From: Symmachiella macrocystis
GTDB lineage: Bacteria > Planctomycetota > Planctomycetia > Planctomycetales > Planctomycetaceae
Reading direction: 5' to 3'
Length of the DNA stretch: 64,000 nucleotides
Assembly (NCBI RefSeq): GCF_007860075.1
Contig: NZ_SJPP01000001.1
Coordinates: 2,025,980-2,089,979, forward strand
The notes under the pieces were generated by a model. That model made no database searches. It had not been told where the DNA came from and saw only the letters and a program-made list of their open reading frames with translations. Each line of letters starts with the position of its first letter. The first letter of the stretch is position 1. A program made the position numbers and the translations under genes. This document shows, in pieces, positions 15,961-24,206 of the stretch.

Positions 15961-16632
15961 CTAGTTTTTGATGACAGACCGCGCGTCACGCTCCGCGCGA
16001 TACCACCTTTCGGCCTGATACGTTGAAACGCCCAGCTCCCGCCCAGACTCACGGACCTTTCCGCCCATCGACATCAACGCGAAAAACAGCGTTTTCCGCT
16101 TATTGAAACCGCGGCAGAATTCGCGCCACGTATCCAGCTCATCAAGGCCGCTTGCCGCTTCGCTGGTCGCCACGTCCCAGGCATCGGCCAAGTAACCGCC
16201 GGCCGGCTTCGACTTAACGGACAGATTGACCAGCCGCCAGCGCAAACGCTGCGCAGCATACCGCCAAAATTCTCCGCCACCGGCCCACAGCTCCACGCAC
16301 TCAATGAGCTTTTCGTATGCCGTCCCCTCATAATCGCCGGCACCCACCGCGGAGGATTCAAACAGCAACCCGCGACCTATGAGACTTCGCACGAGGACCG
16401 GAACGCGCGGAACGTACAACTCAACCAATCGATTCCGCTTTTCCTCCGTTGGATCGTCCCAGTACGCAGCCCATAGCGTCGACTCCGCCTCATCCATCGA
16501 GACACGGCCCCGCAGCTCCGGCCGCAACCGCACGACCTCCGCCAACAGGCTTTCAATCACAGGCCGCCATTTTGGCCCGCAGTACCCCACCGCTAATTGC
16601 CGCTCTATCGCAACCATATCCGCACGTTTCAT
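15961..16632 (-). CDS. Divergent sigma-70 family factor, phage-encoded
   Basis: A 223-residue protein that aligns by eye with FliA/WhiG-type sigma factors. Residues 52-80 (STLWAAYWDD, then RNRLVELYVPRVPVLVRSL) resemble the start of region 2, EFWRYAAQRLRWRLVNL (121-137) matches the region 2.3-2.4 F..YA..RIRGA.lD segment, and residues 190-215 (KVRESGRELGVSTYQAERWY) form a region 4 helix-turn-helix. Region 3 is short or missing, as in ECF-like factors. The N-terminal 45 residues are extra. It would direct RNA polymerase to phage promoters, plausibly late ones. A 112-base gap precedes it. The alternative is a sigma-like anti-terminator or packaging regulator; the region 2/4 resemblance makes sigma the best call. 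Confidence 0.65.
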   Translation of the reverse strand: MKRADMVAIERQLAVGYCGPKWRPVIESLLAEVVRLRPELRGRVSMDEAESTLWAAYWDDPTEEKRNRLVELYVPRVPVLVRSLIGRGLLFESSAVGAGDYEGTAYEKLIECVELWAGGGEFWRYAAQRLRWRLVNLSVKSKPAGGYLADAWDVATSEAASGLDELDTWREFCRGFNKRKTLFFALMSMGGKVRESGRELGVSTYQAERWYRAERDARSVIKN

Positions 16633-16744
16633 ATCCGCGCCCCTTTCTGGGGCTTAGATACCACGGCCAGCGTTGCCAGCCAGCTTATCAACGCGCGTTT
16701 TGCAAATGACTATCCGCTTTGAGAATTGTTTTTGCGTTTCCGGC

Positions 16745-17254
16745 CTATTCGTAAAGCCGCAACTCAACAGGCGTAAACCCATTAGGGGCAACATTACTAG
16801 GATTGCACGCTACAGCGGCCGCCACGATCTTCCGAACGATTGCGTCAAACGTAATGTCAATCGGATCGTACGAATATCCGTTTGCCACACGGAGAGTCGT
16901 GCCGACACCGCCGATAAAAAAGTATTCGGGCGCCGGAACGTCCACCGGCTGAAGGCCATTGATATTAGTAGCCGAATAACAACTGATATAAATCTCTGAA
17001 GAATTCGCCGTACACGCTCTGACCGGACCCTCTATGGTGGTTACGCCCCCCGGGTAAACCCATTTGGACCCGTCCCAAGTGAATTCCATGACGTGGCCAT
17101 AGTTATCCTCAAGATAAAGAACCGTCGGGAATGGGTCAGTACGGCCGGCCGCCGTAGCGAGAGCCGCTAGGCAGCCGGTCGGATTCGTAATGCCCTCGTC
17201 GCGGCTTTCGCCGCTATAGACCATTTGCCAAATCCAATCACAACAGCAGCTCAT
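16745..17254 (-). CDS. Phage protein of unknown function, Cys-rich start
   Basis: A 169-residue protein starting MSCCCDWIWQMVYSG; the ATG overlaps the stop of the upstream gene (ATGA). Beyond the Cys/Trp-rich first ten residues it looks like a secreted or virion beta protein, with aromatic strands (FPTVLYLEDNYGHVMEFTWD) and several further Cys. No family recognised. Position after the tape measure and two tail-tip type genes suggests a minor tail protein. Confidence 0.55.
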   Translation of the reverse strand: MSCCCDWIWQMVYSGESRDEGITNPTGCLAALATAAGRTDPFPTVLYLEDNYGHVMEFTWDGSKWVYPGGVTTIEGPVRACTANSSEIYISCYSATNINGLQPVDVPAPEYFFIGGVGTTLRVANGYSYDPIDITFDAIVRKIVAAAVACNPSNVAPNGFTPVELRLYE

Positions 17255-18165
17255 GCAATCCCCTTCTGCGCTAACGCGCAGATCACCCCCACGCCGGCGC
17301 CGCCGGTTAGGGATGACCAATCCGGCAACGGCACCGCTATGTCAGTGCCAGCCAAGTCACCCTCAAACTCAATGCGTATTGTGGCATCCGGAAAATCCCC
17401 GCCCGTCACATCGACATCGCCGGAACTTATTTCGCTGTGCGTCTCCAACTCCGTTTCAACTTCGGCCGCCGTTGCGTCATAGTCAAACGTCATCGTTTCC
17501 GTTTCGTCGTTTACCGTAAAATCAACGTCAAACGTTCCGCCCGTAGGCGAACCCAATACGTAAACGTCAATTTTTGCATTCTTCGGATCGCACGAGGCCG
17601 CGCCGCCCTGGTTGGATATTCGGACATACGCCGACACCTCCCCTTCCCCGTCATCGTCCACGGTGTCACGCCACAGCACGAACGCGCCGCCCGTCTCCAG
17701 CAACTCCAGCCGCGTTGCATCGCTGTTGTTCACGTCCGCATACTGTTTGCCACTCTCGTCAGATCCCTCCGCAACGAACAGCCGCACCGGCACCACGCCG
17801 GAAATCACCGCGCGGCCGATTTCGCCCACGTCCAACGGTTCAAGCAGTACGACAAAATTCCCGGTATGATCCGCGTCCGTTGGTGATGAACCATCAAGCA
17901 ACATCGGCCCATAGAACGATTCCGCGTTTTCCGTCTCCGTGAACAACGGCCCATCAATACCCAAGATGTCAAACCGCTCACGCGCCGCGCCGCTTGAATT
18001 CTTGATTTTGATTATTCCAGCCTGCGCAAACCCAGGCTGTCGGTTGACGTTCAAATCCTGCCGACGCTGCCGGACCCACTGCGACGCGTCCACGAATTCG
18101 TTGTACGCCGCTGCTGGAATATTCAGATTCGCCCCGGCCTGCGCTTTCTTAAATTTATCGCCCAT
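17251..18165 (-). CDS. Putative tail-tip structural protein
   Basis: A 304-residue acidic beta-rich protein (MGDKFKKAQAGANLNIPAAA). The N-terminal third contains NIPAAAYNEFVDASQWVRQRR, a pattern I associate with phage virion proteins; the C-terminal third has a repeat-like TFDVDFTVNDETETMTFDYD region followed by a Thr/Asp/Gly-rich domain. The start overlaps the stop of the upstream gene by one base (TGATG). It lies two genes after the tape measure, the usual place for distal tail and tail-associated proteins. No catalytic motif seen. Confidence 0.6.
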   Translation of the reverse strand: MGDKFKKAQAGANLNIPAAAYNEFVDASQWVRQRRQDLNVNRQPGFAQAGIIKIKNSSGAARERFDILGIDGPLFTETENAESFYGPMLLDGSSPTDADHTGNFVVLLEPLDVGEIGRAVISGVVPVRLFVAEGSDESGKQYADVNNSDATRLELLETGGAFVLWRDTVDDDGEGEVSAYVRISNQGGAASCDPKNAKIDVYVLGSPTGGTFDVDFTVNDETETMTFDYDATAAEVETELETHSEISSGDVDVTGGDFPDATIRIEFEGDLAGTDIAVPLPDWSSLTGGAGVGVICALAQKGIA

Positions 18166-18959
18166 CAACCAATCCCCAGGCCGGCAAACTCGGCGAACTC
18201 TTTGACCCGTTCGACATACACCGCGGCTGGATATTTAATCAGCGACTTTGAGGACGCATCCTCTTTGTCGATATAGCGAACCCATAGATAATCCCAGCCG
18301 CCTTTATCAATGCCCGTCACTGGACCCACCGTCAAATTCGTCGCGTTGGGACTCACTGCGAACTTGAAAGCTATTTCGTAATCTTCCTGCCCGCGTTGTG
18401 ATCCCGCCGCGCCTTCAAAATGCACCTCCCCTCGCTCGCGTCCGCGAAATGTTGTGGAATTTTGGCAACCCGTCAGATCGGCCAGCGTATTTTTGTAATC
18501 CTCCGTAACGGCAGACGGCGGAAACCGATGCGTTTCGCTGAAATGGTACACAGGCACGGCAACGTCAACACCGTTAACGCCATCCGGAGTAACGCCAATC
18601 GCCCCGCCGAAATCCGGAGCCGAATAGCCCGGCGCCGCATAGCTGCCCAGCGTTTCCAGGGATTGTGTGAGATGCGCAGTACCGCCGCCGGTATCGAACG
18701 TGTAGTCCACGCCGTCGCCCTCCGACGCCTCCGGCACGCCGTACGTAACCTCACCCTCCCACGTCGTCGAGTCGATCCGCTCGCCGAGATGCCTCGTTTT
18801 CACAATCAAGTTGACGAAGATTAACGGCGCATAATTAAAGAGCGCGTTGTATGCGTCCACATCGCTATCAGCACCGAACACGTAATACGGCACAACCGCC
18901 GAGGCGCTTTCCCCGTCGATTATGTCGATCCCTTCCCACCGCGGAACCAACTCAGCCAT
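18165..18959 (-). CDS. Putative distal tail protein
   Basis: A 264-residue protein directly downstream of the tape measure gene (15-base gap), the position of distal tail proteins in siphoviruses. The sequence is a mixed beta protein with a long Gly/Thr/Asp-rich segment (residues 70-115) and a C-terminal part ending YVERVKEFAEFAGLGIG. No direct family match can be claimed; the call rests on gene order and overlap with the next tail gene. Confidence 0.55.
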   Translation of the reverse strand: MAELVPRWEGIDIIDGESASAVVPYYVFGADSDVDAYNALFNYAPLIFVNLIVKTRHLGERIDSTTWEGEVTYGVPEASEGDGVDYTFDTGGGTAHLTQSLETLGSYAAPGYSAPDFGGAIGVTPDGVNGVDVAVPVYHFSETHRFPPSAVTEDYKNTLADLTGCQNSTTFRGRERGEVHFEGAAGSQRGQEDYEIAFKFAVSPNATNLTVGPVTGIDKGGWDYLWVRYIDKEDASSKSLIKYPAAVYVERVKEFAEFAGLGIG

Positions 18960-18974
18960 TTTGAACGCCCGCCC

Positions 18975-20924
18975 TTATCCGAATTTCAACCCGGCGGCCG
19001 CACGCTTCGCCATTGCTTTGGTATGTTTTGCCGTTTCTTCGGTCGCTTTGGCCGTCCGATCCGCTGTTGACGATCCGCCCAGGCCAGCCGCCGCGAACGC
19101 GCTAAACGTTCCTTTCGTCGACACCTTGCCATCCTTAAGACCACTGCCCGCCGACACCGCTTCGTCTAGTCCCGGAATGTCTTTAATCGTTATGCCAGCA
19201 GCATCCGCCTTTTTCTTCGCCTCGCCCTTAGCCGCCTCAAACTCCGCACGAGCATCCGCCAGCGCCTTTTCGTTCGCTTCCATCTCCGCCGCAAACCCCG
19301 CGGCCCGCTCCGCCGCTTGTCGCTCCGCTTCGCTTTTTAGCTCCGCTTGTGCCCCGGCCCGGTCCGCTTCAATCTGCGCCAACTTCGCTTGTCGGTCTTG
19401 ATCGCGCTTGAAAACCGCCTCATTCTGCGCGTTATCAATCGCCGCGTTATCTCCGGCCGTTACCGCGTCAATCGCCGCAATCTGAGCATCAACATTGATA
19501 CCCTCGTCAAAAAGACCTTTGAGCCGAATCCAAGACTTTTCAATATAGCCGGCGGAGTTGTTCCACGCCTTCAATACGCCGTTTGCCATCACGGCCCACG
19601 CGTCATAGAGGAAATCGACCGTATGCACCCATCCCGATTCCAGCACGGACCACGCGTCAAGCATCATGGACGACATAGCGAAAACAGCCGCCTCCCACGT
19701 CTCCACAAAAAATGACTTGAACTCGGCCCACTTTTCTTTGATCACATTCAGGCCCGCGACGAATTCCGATTTCAAATACAGCCACATCACTTTCGCGGCC
19801 AATTTCATATCACCGCCGGCGATCGCGTCCCGGATTCCTTCAAACGCGCCGAGAGCTCGCGCCTTGAGTTCGCCGAACTTGCCCATCAGCCACGCTAGCG
19901 CCTGCCCGCCGCTTTCGGACATCTTGACCCAATAGACCCCCAGGCCAATCACCGCGGCCGCCACAAGGCCAATCGGAGACAACAGCACGCCCAGCACGGA
20001 ACCGATCGCCGACATGACAGTAACCACGCCGCCGACAGCCGCACCGGCTAACGCGAACGCTCCGCCAATACCCGCAATCGCCGTTCCTATTGCCACGGCC
20101 GCCACCGCCAGCTTGAACACGCCGACAATTAGGTTTTTATTTTCCTTGACCCAGTTAATAACCTTCGTGACGATCGGCGCAATTTTTGATTGCATAGCAA
20201 CCAAGGCCGGAGCCAGCGCAGAACCTACTTGCGTCACGATCGCCCCGAACTGCCGCCGCAGTCGATTCATTGCATCCGTCAGCTCCGCCGCACTGGTCGC
20301 ATCATCTTCGGACATCGTAATGCCCAGCGCCTCCGCCTCTTTCTGCAATTTTTCGATACCAGCCGCCCCGCCGTTGAGCATCGGTAGCAACTCCCGACCA
20401 CTCCGGCCGAAAACATTGAGCGCCAGCCCCGCGCGTACCGTCGGATCTTCGACGTTGGAAATACCCTCAGCCAGCAACTTAAACTTGCCCTCTGGATTCA
20501 ACGCCTTAAAGTCAGCCACGGAGACGCCCAGCATATCCAGAACATCCGTTGCCGTACTCAAATCACGCTCGACCATCACTGAGAAACGCGCCATCGCCGC
20601 TAATGACCTATCCATTTGGTCGATGCTCGCGCCGCTTTGCTCCGCGGCGAAACCTAGTTGGCTGATTGTCTTCGCACTGAGTCCGGTACGTTGCCGCATT
20701 TTGTCGAGCTGGTCGCCAGTCGACGCGAACAACTTAGCAGCACCCAACAACGGCGCAGCCAACCCCGCGCCCAGTGCAGTAATCCCCGCGCCAATCTTCG
20801 ACACGCCGGCACCGAACGCCGTCAACCGCTGCTGCGCACGCTTCAAACCCTTAGCCAGCTTTGTATCGTCCGCGAACAATTCCAAGAACGCACGACCAGC
20901 ACGAATGCCCCTTGAGCCTGCCAC
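18975..20924 (-). CDS. Tail tape measure protein
   Basis: A 649-residue protein. The N-terminal 250 residues show the TP901/lambda-type tape measure start (FADDTKLAKGLKRAQQRL, then Gly/Ala-rich KIGAGITALGAGLAAPL and LSAKTISQLGFAAEQSG). The middle (residues 260-345) has several strongly hydrophobic segments thought to act in membrane passage of DNA, and residues 480-600 are a Glu/Ala/Lys-rich coiled coil. It sets tail length and is ejected with the genome. Its place after the frameshifted gpG/gpT pair and one small gene is classical. Confidence 0.92.
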   Translation of the reverse strand: MAGSRGIRAGRAFLELFADDTKLAKGLKRAQQRLTAFGAGVSKIGAGITALGAGLAAPLLGAAKLFASTGDQLDKMRQRTGLSAKTISQLGFAAEQSGASIDQMDRSLAAMARFSVMVERDLSTATDVLDMLGVSVADFKALNPEGKFKLLAEGISNVEDPTVRAGLALNVFGRSGRELLPMLNGGAAGIEKLQKEAEALGITMSEDDATSAAELTDAMNRLRRQFGAIVTQVGSALAPALVAMQSKIAPIVTKVINWVKENKNLIVGVFKLAVAAVAIGTAIAGIGGAFALAGAAVGGVVTVMSAIGSVLGVLLSPIGLVAAAVIGLGVYWVKMSESGGQALAWLMGKFGELKARALGAFEGIRDAIAGGDMKLAAKVMWLYLKSEFVAGLNVIKEKWAEFKSFFVETWEAAVFAMSSMMLDAWSVLESGWVHTVDFLYDAWAVMANGVLKAWNNSAGYIEKSWIRLKGLFDEGINVDAQIAAIDAVTAGDNAAIDNAQNEAVFKRDQDRQAKLAQIEADRAGAQAELKSEAERQAAERAAGFAAEMEANEKALADARAEFEAAKGEAKKKADAAGITIKDIPGLDEAVSAGSGLKDGKVSTKGTFSAFAAAGLGGSSTADRTAKATEETAKHTKAMAKRAAAGLKFG

Positions 20925-20940
20925 GTATCACCCCCGCGGA

Positions 20941-21402
20941 TTATGCCGCGTTTTCTTCGATTTCCACCCACGCAAACGGACCCTGTGCGCCGGTTGTCGT
21001 CGTCACTGCCAACTCAATGGAAACCACATCGCCAGCCACCAGCGCGGCAGAGGACAACGCGCCATCGCTGACGGATCGGTCCCCGTCGGCATCGGTGAGA
21101 GTCACAACAGACGACAACACCGAGGCGCCATTGACTTTCAAATCAAAATCAACGTCCGTATTCGTGCCCGTATCATTTAAGAGCGCGTGAAACCCGCGGA
21201 TCGTCGCCGCGCCGGAAGCCACAAATACTATGCGCTCCACCGCGGCTGGCGTCGCGCCGATAGCCAGCCCAAACGACGTCCCCGCCTTGTACAAGTGTTG
21301 CAATTTGTCCGCGTCGATTTTCGTTGCCGCCGCGACCGTTTCATTGACCACGCTTTCAGCCGGCAATCGAATATCACCGCCGATCAACCGAAAATTCCCC
21401 AT
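20941..21402 (-). CDS. Small virion-type beta protein between gpT and tape measure
   Basis: A 153-residue protein (MGNFRLIGGDIRLPAESVV) with a carbohydrate-binding-like or decoration-like beta composition: VDFDLKVNGASVLSSVVTLT and VSIELAVTTTTGAQGPFAWV. Two adjacent ATGs follow an AGGGGG ribosome binding site; I use the second, and the first is equally possible. Proteins of this type with an xxVNG...GDxVSIELAVT pattern occur among phage tail genes. It is inserted between the tail chaperone and the tape measure. Confidence 0.6.
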   Translation of the reverse strand: MGNFRLIGGDIRLPAESVVNETVAAATKIDADKLQHLYKAGTSFGLAIGATPAAVERIVFVASGAATIRGFHALLNDTGTNTDVDFDLKVNGASVLSSVVTLTDADGDRSVSDGALSSAALVAGDVVSIELAVTTTTGAQGPFAWVEIEENAA

Positions 21403-21410
21403 CATGCCCC

Positions 21411-21698
21411 CTATTTGAATCCGGCCGCCTGGAATGCACCCTTGCAATCCTTTAGCGACATTTTCTCAATTACCGCAGCCGGCTTTTTCTTCGCCTGCGC
21501 GTATGGATGAAATTCCGTAACTTTGTGCGGCTTAGACTTCGGATCACGGTTGATATTCACCAGCAGGCACAACACCGAGGCCACCGCGTCCCACGTCGCA
21601 CGCTGCCGGCCCTCCGCCATCCATGCCAGCTCACGCAACGAATACGGCCCCGGATTGACACCGACAACGCCAGCCAGCTCGTAAACTACAGACCAGCT
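21411..21698 (-). CDS. gpT part of tail assembly chaperone, -1 frame
   Basis: This 95-residue stretch is open in the -1 frame relative to the upstream gpG-like gene and overlaps its end. Coding character runs unbroken from the overlap (SWSVVYELAGVVGVNPGPYS, then LRELAWMAEGRQRATWDAVA) through to FQAAGFK, with no good start codon at the beginning. It is therefore made as a gpG-gpT fusion of about 234 residues by ribosomal slippage on the AAAAAAG run at 21697-21703. The LRELAWMAEGR...WD.tA motif is typical of gpT-like tail chaperones (DUF/phage_TAC family). Confidence 0.8.
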   Translation of the reverse strand, partial: SWSVVYELAGVVGVNPGPYSLRELAWMAEGRQRATWDAVASVLCLLVNINRDPKSKPHKVTEFHPYAQAKKKPAAVIEKMSLKDCKGAFQAAGFK

Positions 21699-22114
21699 TT
21701 TTTGATTGCCGCGTCCATTTCCTTTTCCGCCTGCCCGCTCGCTAGATACGTCTCCGCCGCTTCCAGCCCCCGCGCCTCCAGCGCCTTTTGCTTGTCGATC
21801 ACTTTCCGAAGCGTCGCCCGCTTCGCTGACCGGGAAAAATTTACCAGCGCATCAAGCACAGCCTCCGTAGCCTCATCGATAGCGTCTCCGCCCAGGCCCC
21901 GGCCGAAATCCTCGTCCGTGATACCGTCCGCGTCCGCCTGAGGCAGACACAACACAAACAGCACATCCGCCAGCAAAATCGGATCGCTCGCCAGTTGCGG
22001 AAATACGTCCACATCCAGCAAGTCCACCTCCAGCTTTTTCCGCACGCGCCGCACGTCATCGACCGTAATCGTAAAGACCCACTCACGCCCCGCGTTATCC
22101 GTAAACTTTGACAC
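21686..22114 (-). CDS. gpG-like tail assembly chaperone
   Basis: A 142-residue acidic helical protein (MSKFTDNAGREWVFTITVDD) ending MDAAIKKAGL. The start GREWVFTITVDDVRRVRKKLEVDLL resembles many siphovirus tail assembly chaperones that coat the tape measure while the tail tube is built. The last codons contain six consecutive A and a G, after which a long -1 frame continues, the hallmark of this gene pair. It lies between the tail tube and tape measure genes as expected. Confidence 0.8.
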   Translation of the reverse strand: MSKFTDNAGREWVFTITVDDVRRVRKKLEVDLLDVDVFPQLASDPILLADVLFVLCLPQADADGITDEDFGRGLGGDAIDEATEAVLDALVNFSRSAKRATLRKVIDKQKALEARGLEAAETYLASGQAEKEMDAAIKKAGL

Positions 22115-22186
22115 CGTTTCCGCTCCGGCTTAATTCCATACAAGCCCAAGCACCGCACCGCCCAGAGAACCACACAACCGCCGCCG

Positions 22187-22417
22187 CTACTTAGCCAGCA
22201 GCGCCTTTTTGCCTTGCAGCACCTCACGCCACAACTCAACCTCAACATCAAGATATTTCTTGCCCGATCCGCGGCCGGATTCTTCCAGCTCCTTGACCGA
22301 ACCCGGCGCGATCAGCTCCACATCGTCGCGCAACACCGCCACAAATTTTGCATTGCCCACGCGCGAAATACCTTTGAGTAGATCCGCCTTCACTTGCTCC
22401 GCCTTTTTCCGTGCCAT
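22187..22417 (-). CDS. Small charged phage protein
   Basis: A 76-residue Lys/Glu-rich protein (MARKKAEQVKADLLKGISRV) between the tail tube gene and the tail chaperone. Composition suggests a small beta-strand core (FVAVLRDDVELIAPGS) with a basic N-terminus. No family recognised. Spacing of about 70 bases on each side and direction fit the late operon. Confidence 0.55.
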   Translation of the reverse strand: MARKKAEQVKADLLKGISRVGNAKFVAVLRDDVELIAPGSVKELEESGRGSGKKYLDVEVELWREVLQGKKALLAK

Positions 22418-22492
22418 CCGCTCAAACCTCCATTAAACCAAAAGGAAACCGCACCCAGCCGGCCCACCGCCGGCCGCCGCCCTACACGGCCA

Positions 22493-22936
22493 CTAGGCCG
22501 TAGTCGTGTACCAGACCGGAGTGTTTGCCGTTCGCGTCGGCTTGGCAGACATCGCCAACGTCGCCGCATCCTCCCGCGACTCCGTGCGCTCAAACGTGAA
22601 GATATGGAAATCTGCCCGCGGACCCTCATTGTCAGCCACGCCGCTTGCACCATCGAGCGCGAGGAGTTCAATCGTGGTTCGATCCAAGAATGCATCGCGC
22701 AGCGCCGTATAGGCGCCATGCTCATGGTCGGCCAGCATGTCCCATTCCAAGGCCAATTCTCGCCCGCCCTTGAGGAACAATTTCCAGATCGATTCACGCG
22801 TCAAAACTTCTCCCTCGCTATCCGCCAGCGCTATTTTGACATCCATTGCGATATCAATCTCAACCCACGTTGGGGAGGCCCACGTTGCCGAGTTGTAGTA
22901 CAACTTGCAGTCAAGGCCGATTACCGTATAACTCAA
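22493..22936 (-). CDS. Major tail tube protein
   Basis: A 147-residue protein (MSYTVIGLDCKLYYNSATWA) of the size and beta-rich pattern of siphovirus tail tube proteins, with the conserved-looking SIWKLFLKGGRELALEWDML and TALRDAFLDRTTIELLALDG segments that also occur in HK97/TP901-like tube proteins. It lies after the head-tail connector genes and before the chaperone pair, as the tube gene should. Confidence 0.75.
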   Translation of the reverse strand: MSYTVIGLDCKLYYNSATWASPTWVEIDIAMDVKIALADSEGEVLTRESIWKLFLKGGRELALEWDMLADHEHGAYTALRDAFLDRTTIELLALDGASGVADNEGPRADFHIFTFERTESREDAATLAMSAKPTRTANTPVWYTTTA

Positions 22937-22947
22937 ATCTCCGCCCC

Positions 22948-23361
22948 CTATTTGATTGAATCACGCCACAGGCTTGGAACCTTTGGCAAATTTTCCTGAT
23001 AAGCCGGCCCCATGAACGGCCGCGGCTCGTATGACACCCGCTTGCCGCGCCGCACCGCCTGCCCGCCTTCCTCCAACAACTCCGCCACACCCGACCGATA
23101 CAACAACGGCCCCACCACCACCGATTGCGCTGCCATGTCGAATGCGAATAACAACAGCCGCCGCAACCCGCCCTCATGGCTTGACGGCGGATCACCCGAA
23201 CCGCTCACCCGCTTACGCTTGCGGATTGAACTCCGCGCCGTCCGCCGCACAAACGAACCGAACCGCGACAATACGTGACGCGTCGCCCGCTCTTTGGGAG
23301 ACACAACCGCCCGCGGATTGAACATTTGCACCGGCCGGCCGCGTAACTTGAAACCGATCAC
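22948..23361 (-). CDS. HK97 gp10-like neck/tail component
   Basis: A 137-residue basic protein. The C-terminal part has GPLLYRSGVAELLEEGG and YEPRPFMGPAY, the typical end of HK97 gp10/lambda gpZ-type minor tail proteins where RPFmgPA.e is a signature. The start is taken as the GTG at 23361, which overlaps the upstream stop as GTGA and has GGAAGG seven bases before it; a GTG at 23376 would add five residues. It joins the head-tail interface or completes the tail. Confidence 0.75.
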   Translation of the reverse strand: MIGFKLRGRPVQMFNPRAVVSPKERATRHVLSRFGSFVRRTARSSIRKRKRVSGSGDPPSSHEGGLRRLLLFAFDMAAQSVVVGPLLYRSGVAELLEEGGQAVRRGKRVSYEPRPFMGPAYQENLPKVPSLWRDSIK

Positions 23362-23792
23362 CCGCGCGCCTTCCACAGCTTGTATTCAAATCGCATCACG
23401 CTCGTAAAAACCCGCGACTCGCGGAGATGCTCCGGCACGTAAATTGCCAGCCACTTGACTCCCTGGAACGATGCCCCGATCGGCAACGGATTGATTGCCA
23501 TTGCGTCCGCTATTTCTTGCGAGAAGGCCGCCAGCGCATCCACCTCCGCGCCTGAATCCTCACTGACTTTTTTCTGTATGCCCACATCAACGGCAACATC
23601 CCATTCCGCCCGAGCACGCGCCGCGGCTCCGCCCTCCGCCGTTGCCGGCACGACAATTACCGTCAAGCCCTTCACATCGCACACGTCGCGCGTCGGCACG
23701 TATTCACGCGTAGCCGCAAACGTCATCGACAGCGTTAGACCGTTGATCACATCCTTAAAGCTTTCCGCCGCGTCGACATAAACCGCGCTCAC
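23358..23792 (-). CDS. Head-tail connector or tail terminator protein
   Basis: A 144-residue protein starting at a GTG that overlaps the upstream stop (GTGA) with GGAGG upstream. Its beta/alpha pattern (LTVIVVPATAEGG, EWDVAVDVGIQKKV, then GVKWLAIYVPEHLRESRVFTS) resembles gpU/tail terminator-type proteins that cap the tail tube. Position between a connector gene and the gp10-like gene fits. The assignment is by order and general pattern, so moderate. Confidence 0.6.
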   Translation of the reverse strand: MSAVYVDAAESFKDVINGLTLSMTFAATREYVPTRDVCDVKGLTVIVVPATAEGGAAARARAEWDVAVDVGIQKKVSEDSGAEVDALAAFSQEIADAMAINPLPIGASFQGVKWLAIYVPEHLRESRVFTSVMRFEYKLWKARG

Positions 23793-24187
23793 TCCACTGC
23801 CTCCGTCCCCGTTTGCTTGCAATGAACCCGCAAGATTGTTCCCCACGGATCAGACGGCACGTAATGTGAACCGCCCCCCATATCCAACACCTCAAATATC
23901 AACACCTCATCGCAGACCGTATGCCGCACCACATCGCCACGCTCCGGCAGAATCAACGTTTCGCCGATCACCAAATCGGCCGCCGTTATCAGAAAATCCC
24001 GAACCTTGACGCGTAACGTGATACCGTTGGTTTGATTATGCTCGTAACCGGTCGAACCCGGTACAGCCGATACCAACACACTGGACGCGTCGCGCACATA
24101 CTCCACGCGCTCGCCCGAACTTCGGTTGATCGCTTTGGCAAGTATGCGCGCGGCACGTTCCAGCGTAGACAACAGATCACCCCCCAC
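23789..24187 (-). CDS. Head-tail adaptor protein
   Basis: A 132-residue protein directly after the major capsid gene (20-base gap). It begins LLSTLERAARILAKAINRSS and has a beta-rich C-terminus (EVLIFEVLDMGGGSHYVPSD) like the small head-completion or stopper proteins of siphoviruses (SPP1 gp16/lambda gpFII type). The exact family is not certain; gene order supports the role. Confidence 0.6.
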   Translation of the reverse strand: MGGDLLSTLERAARILAKAINRSSGERVEYVRDASSVLVSAVPGSTGYEHNQTNGITLRVKVRDFLITAADLVIGETLILPERGDVVRHTVCDEVLIFEVLDMGGGSHYVPSDPWGTILRVHCKQTGTEAVE

Positions 24188-24206
24188 CCTCTAAAAGAGA
24201 AACCGC

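Noticed and set aside
20014-21180. 388-residue open frame on the plus strand
   Set aside because: It lies antisense to the tape measure gene and the gene before it; Ala/Ser/Pro-rich translation is a by-product of the GC-rich coding strand, and there is no ribosome binding site.
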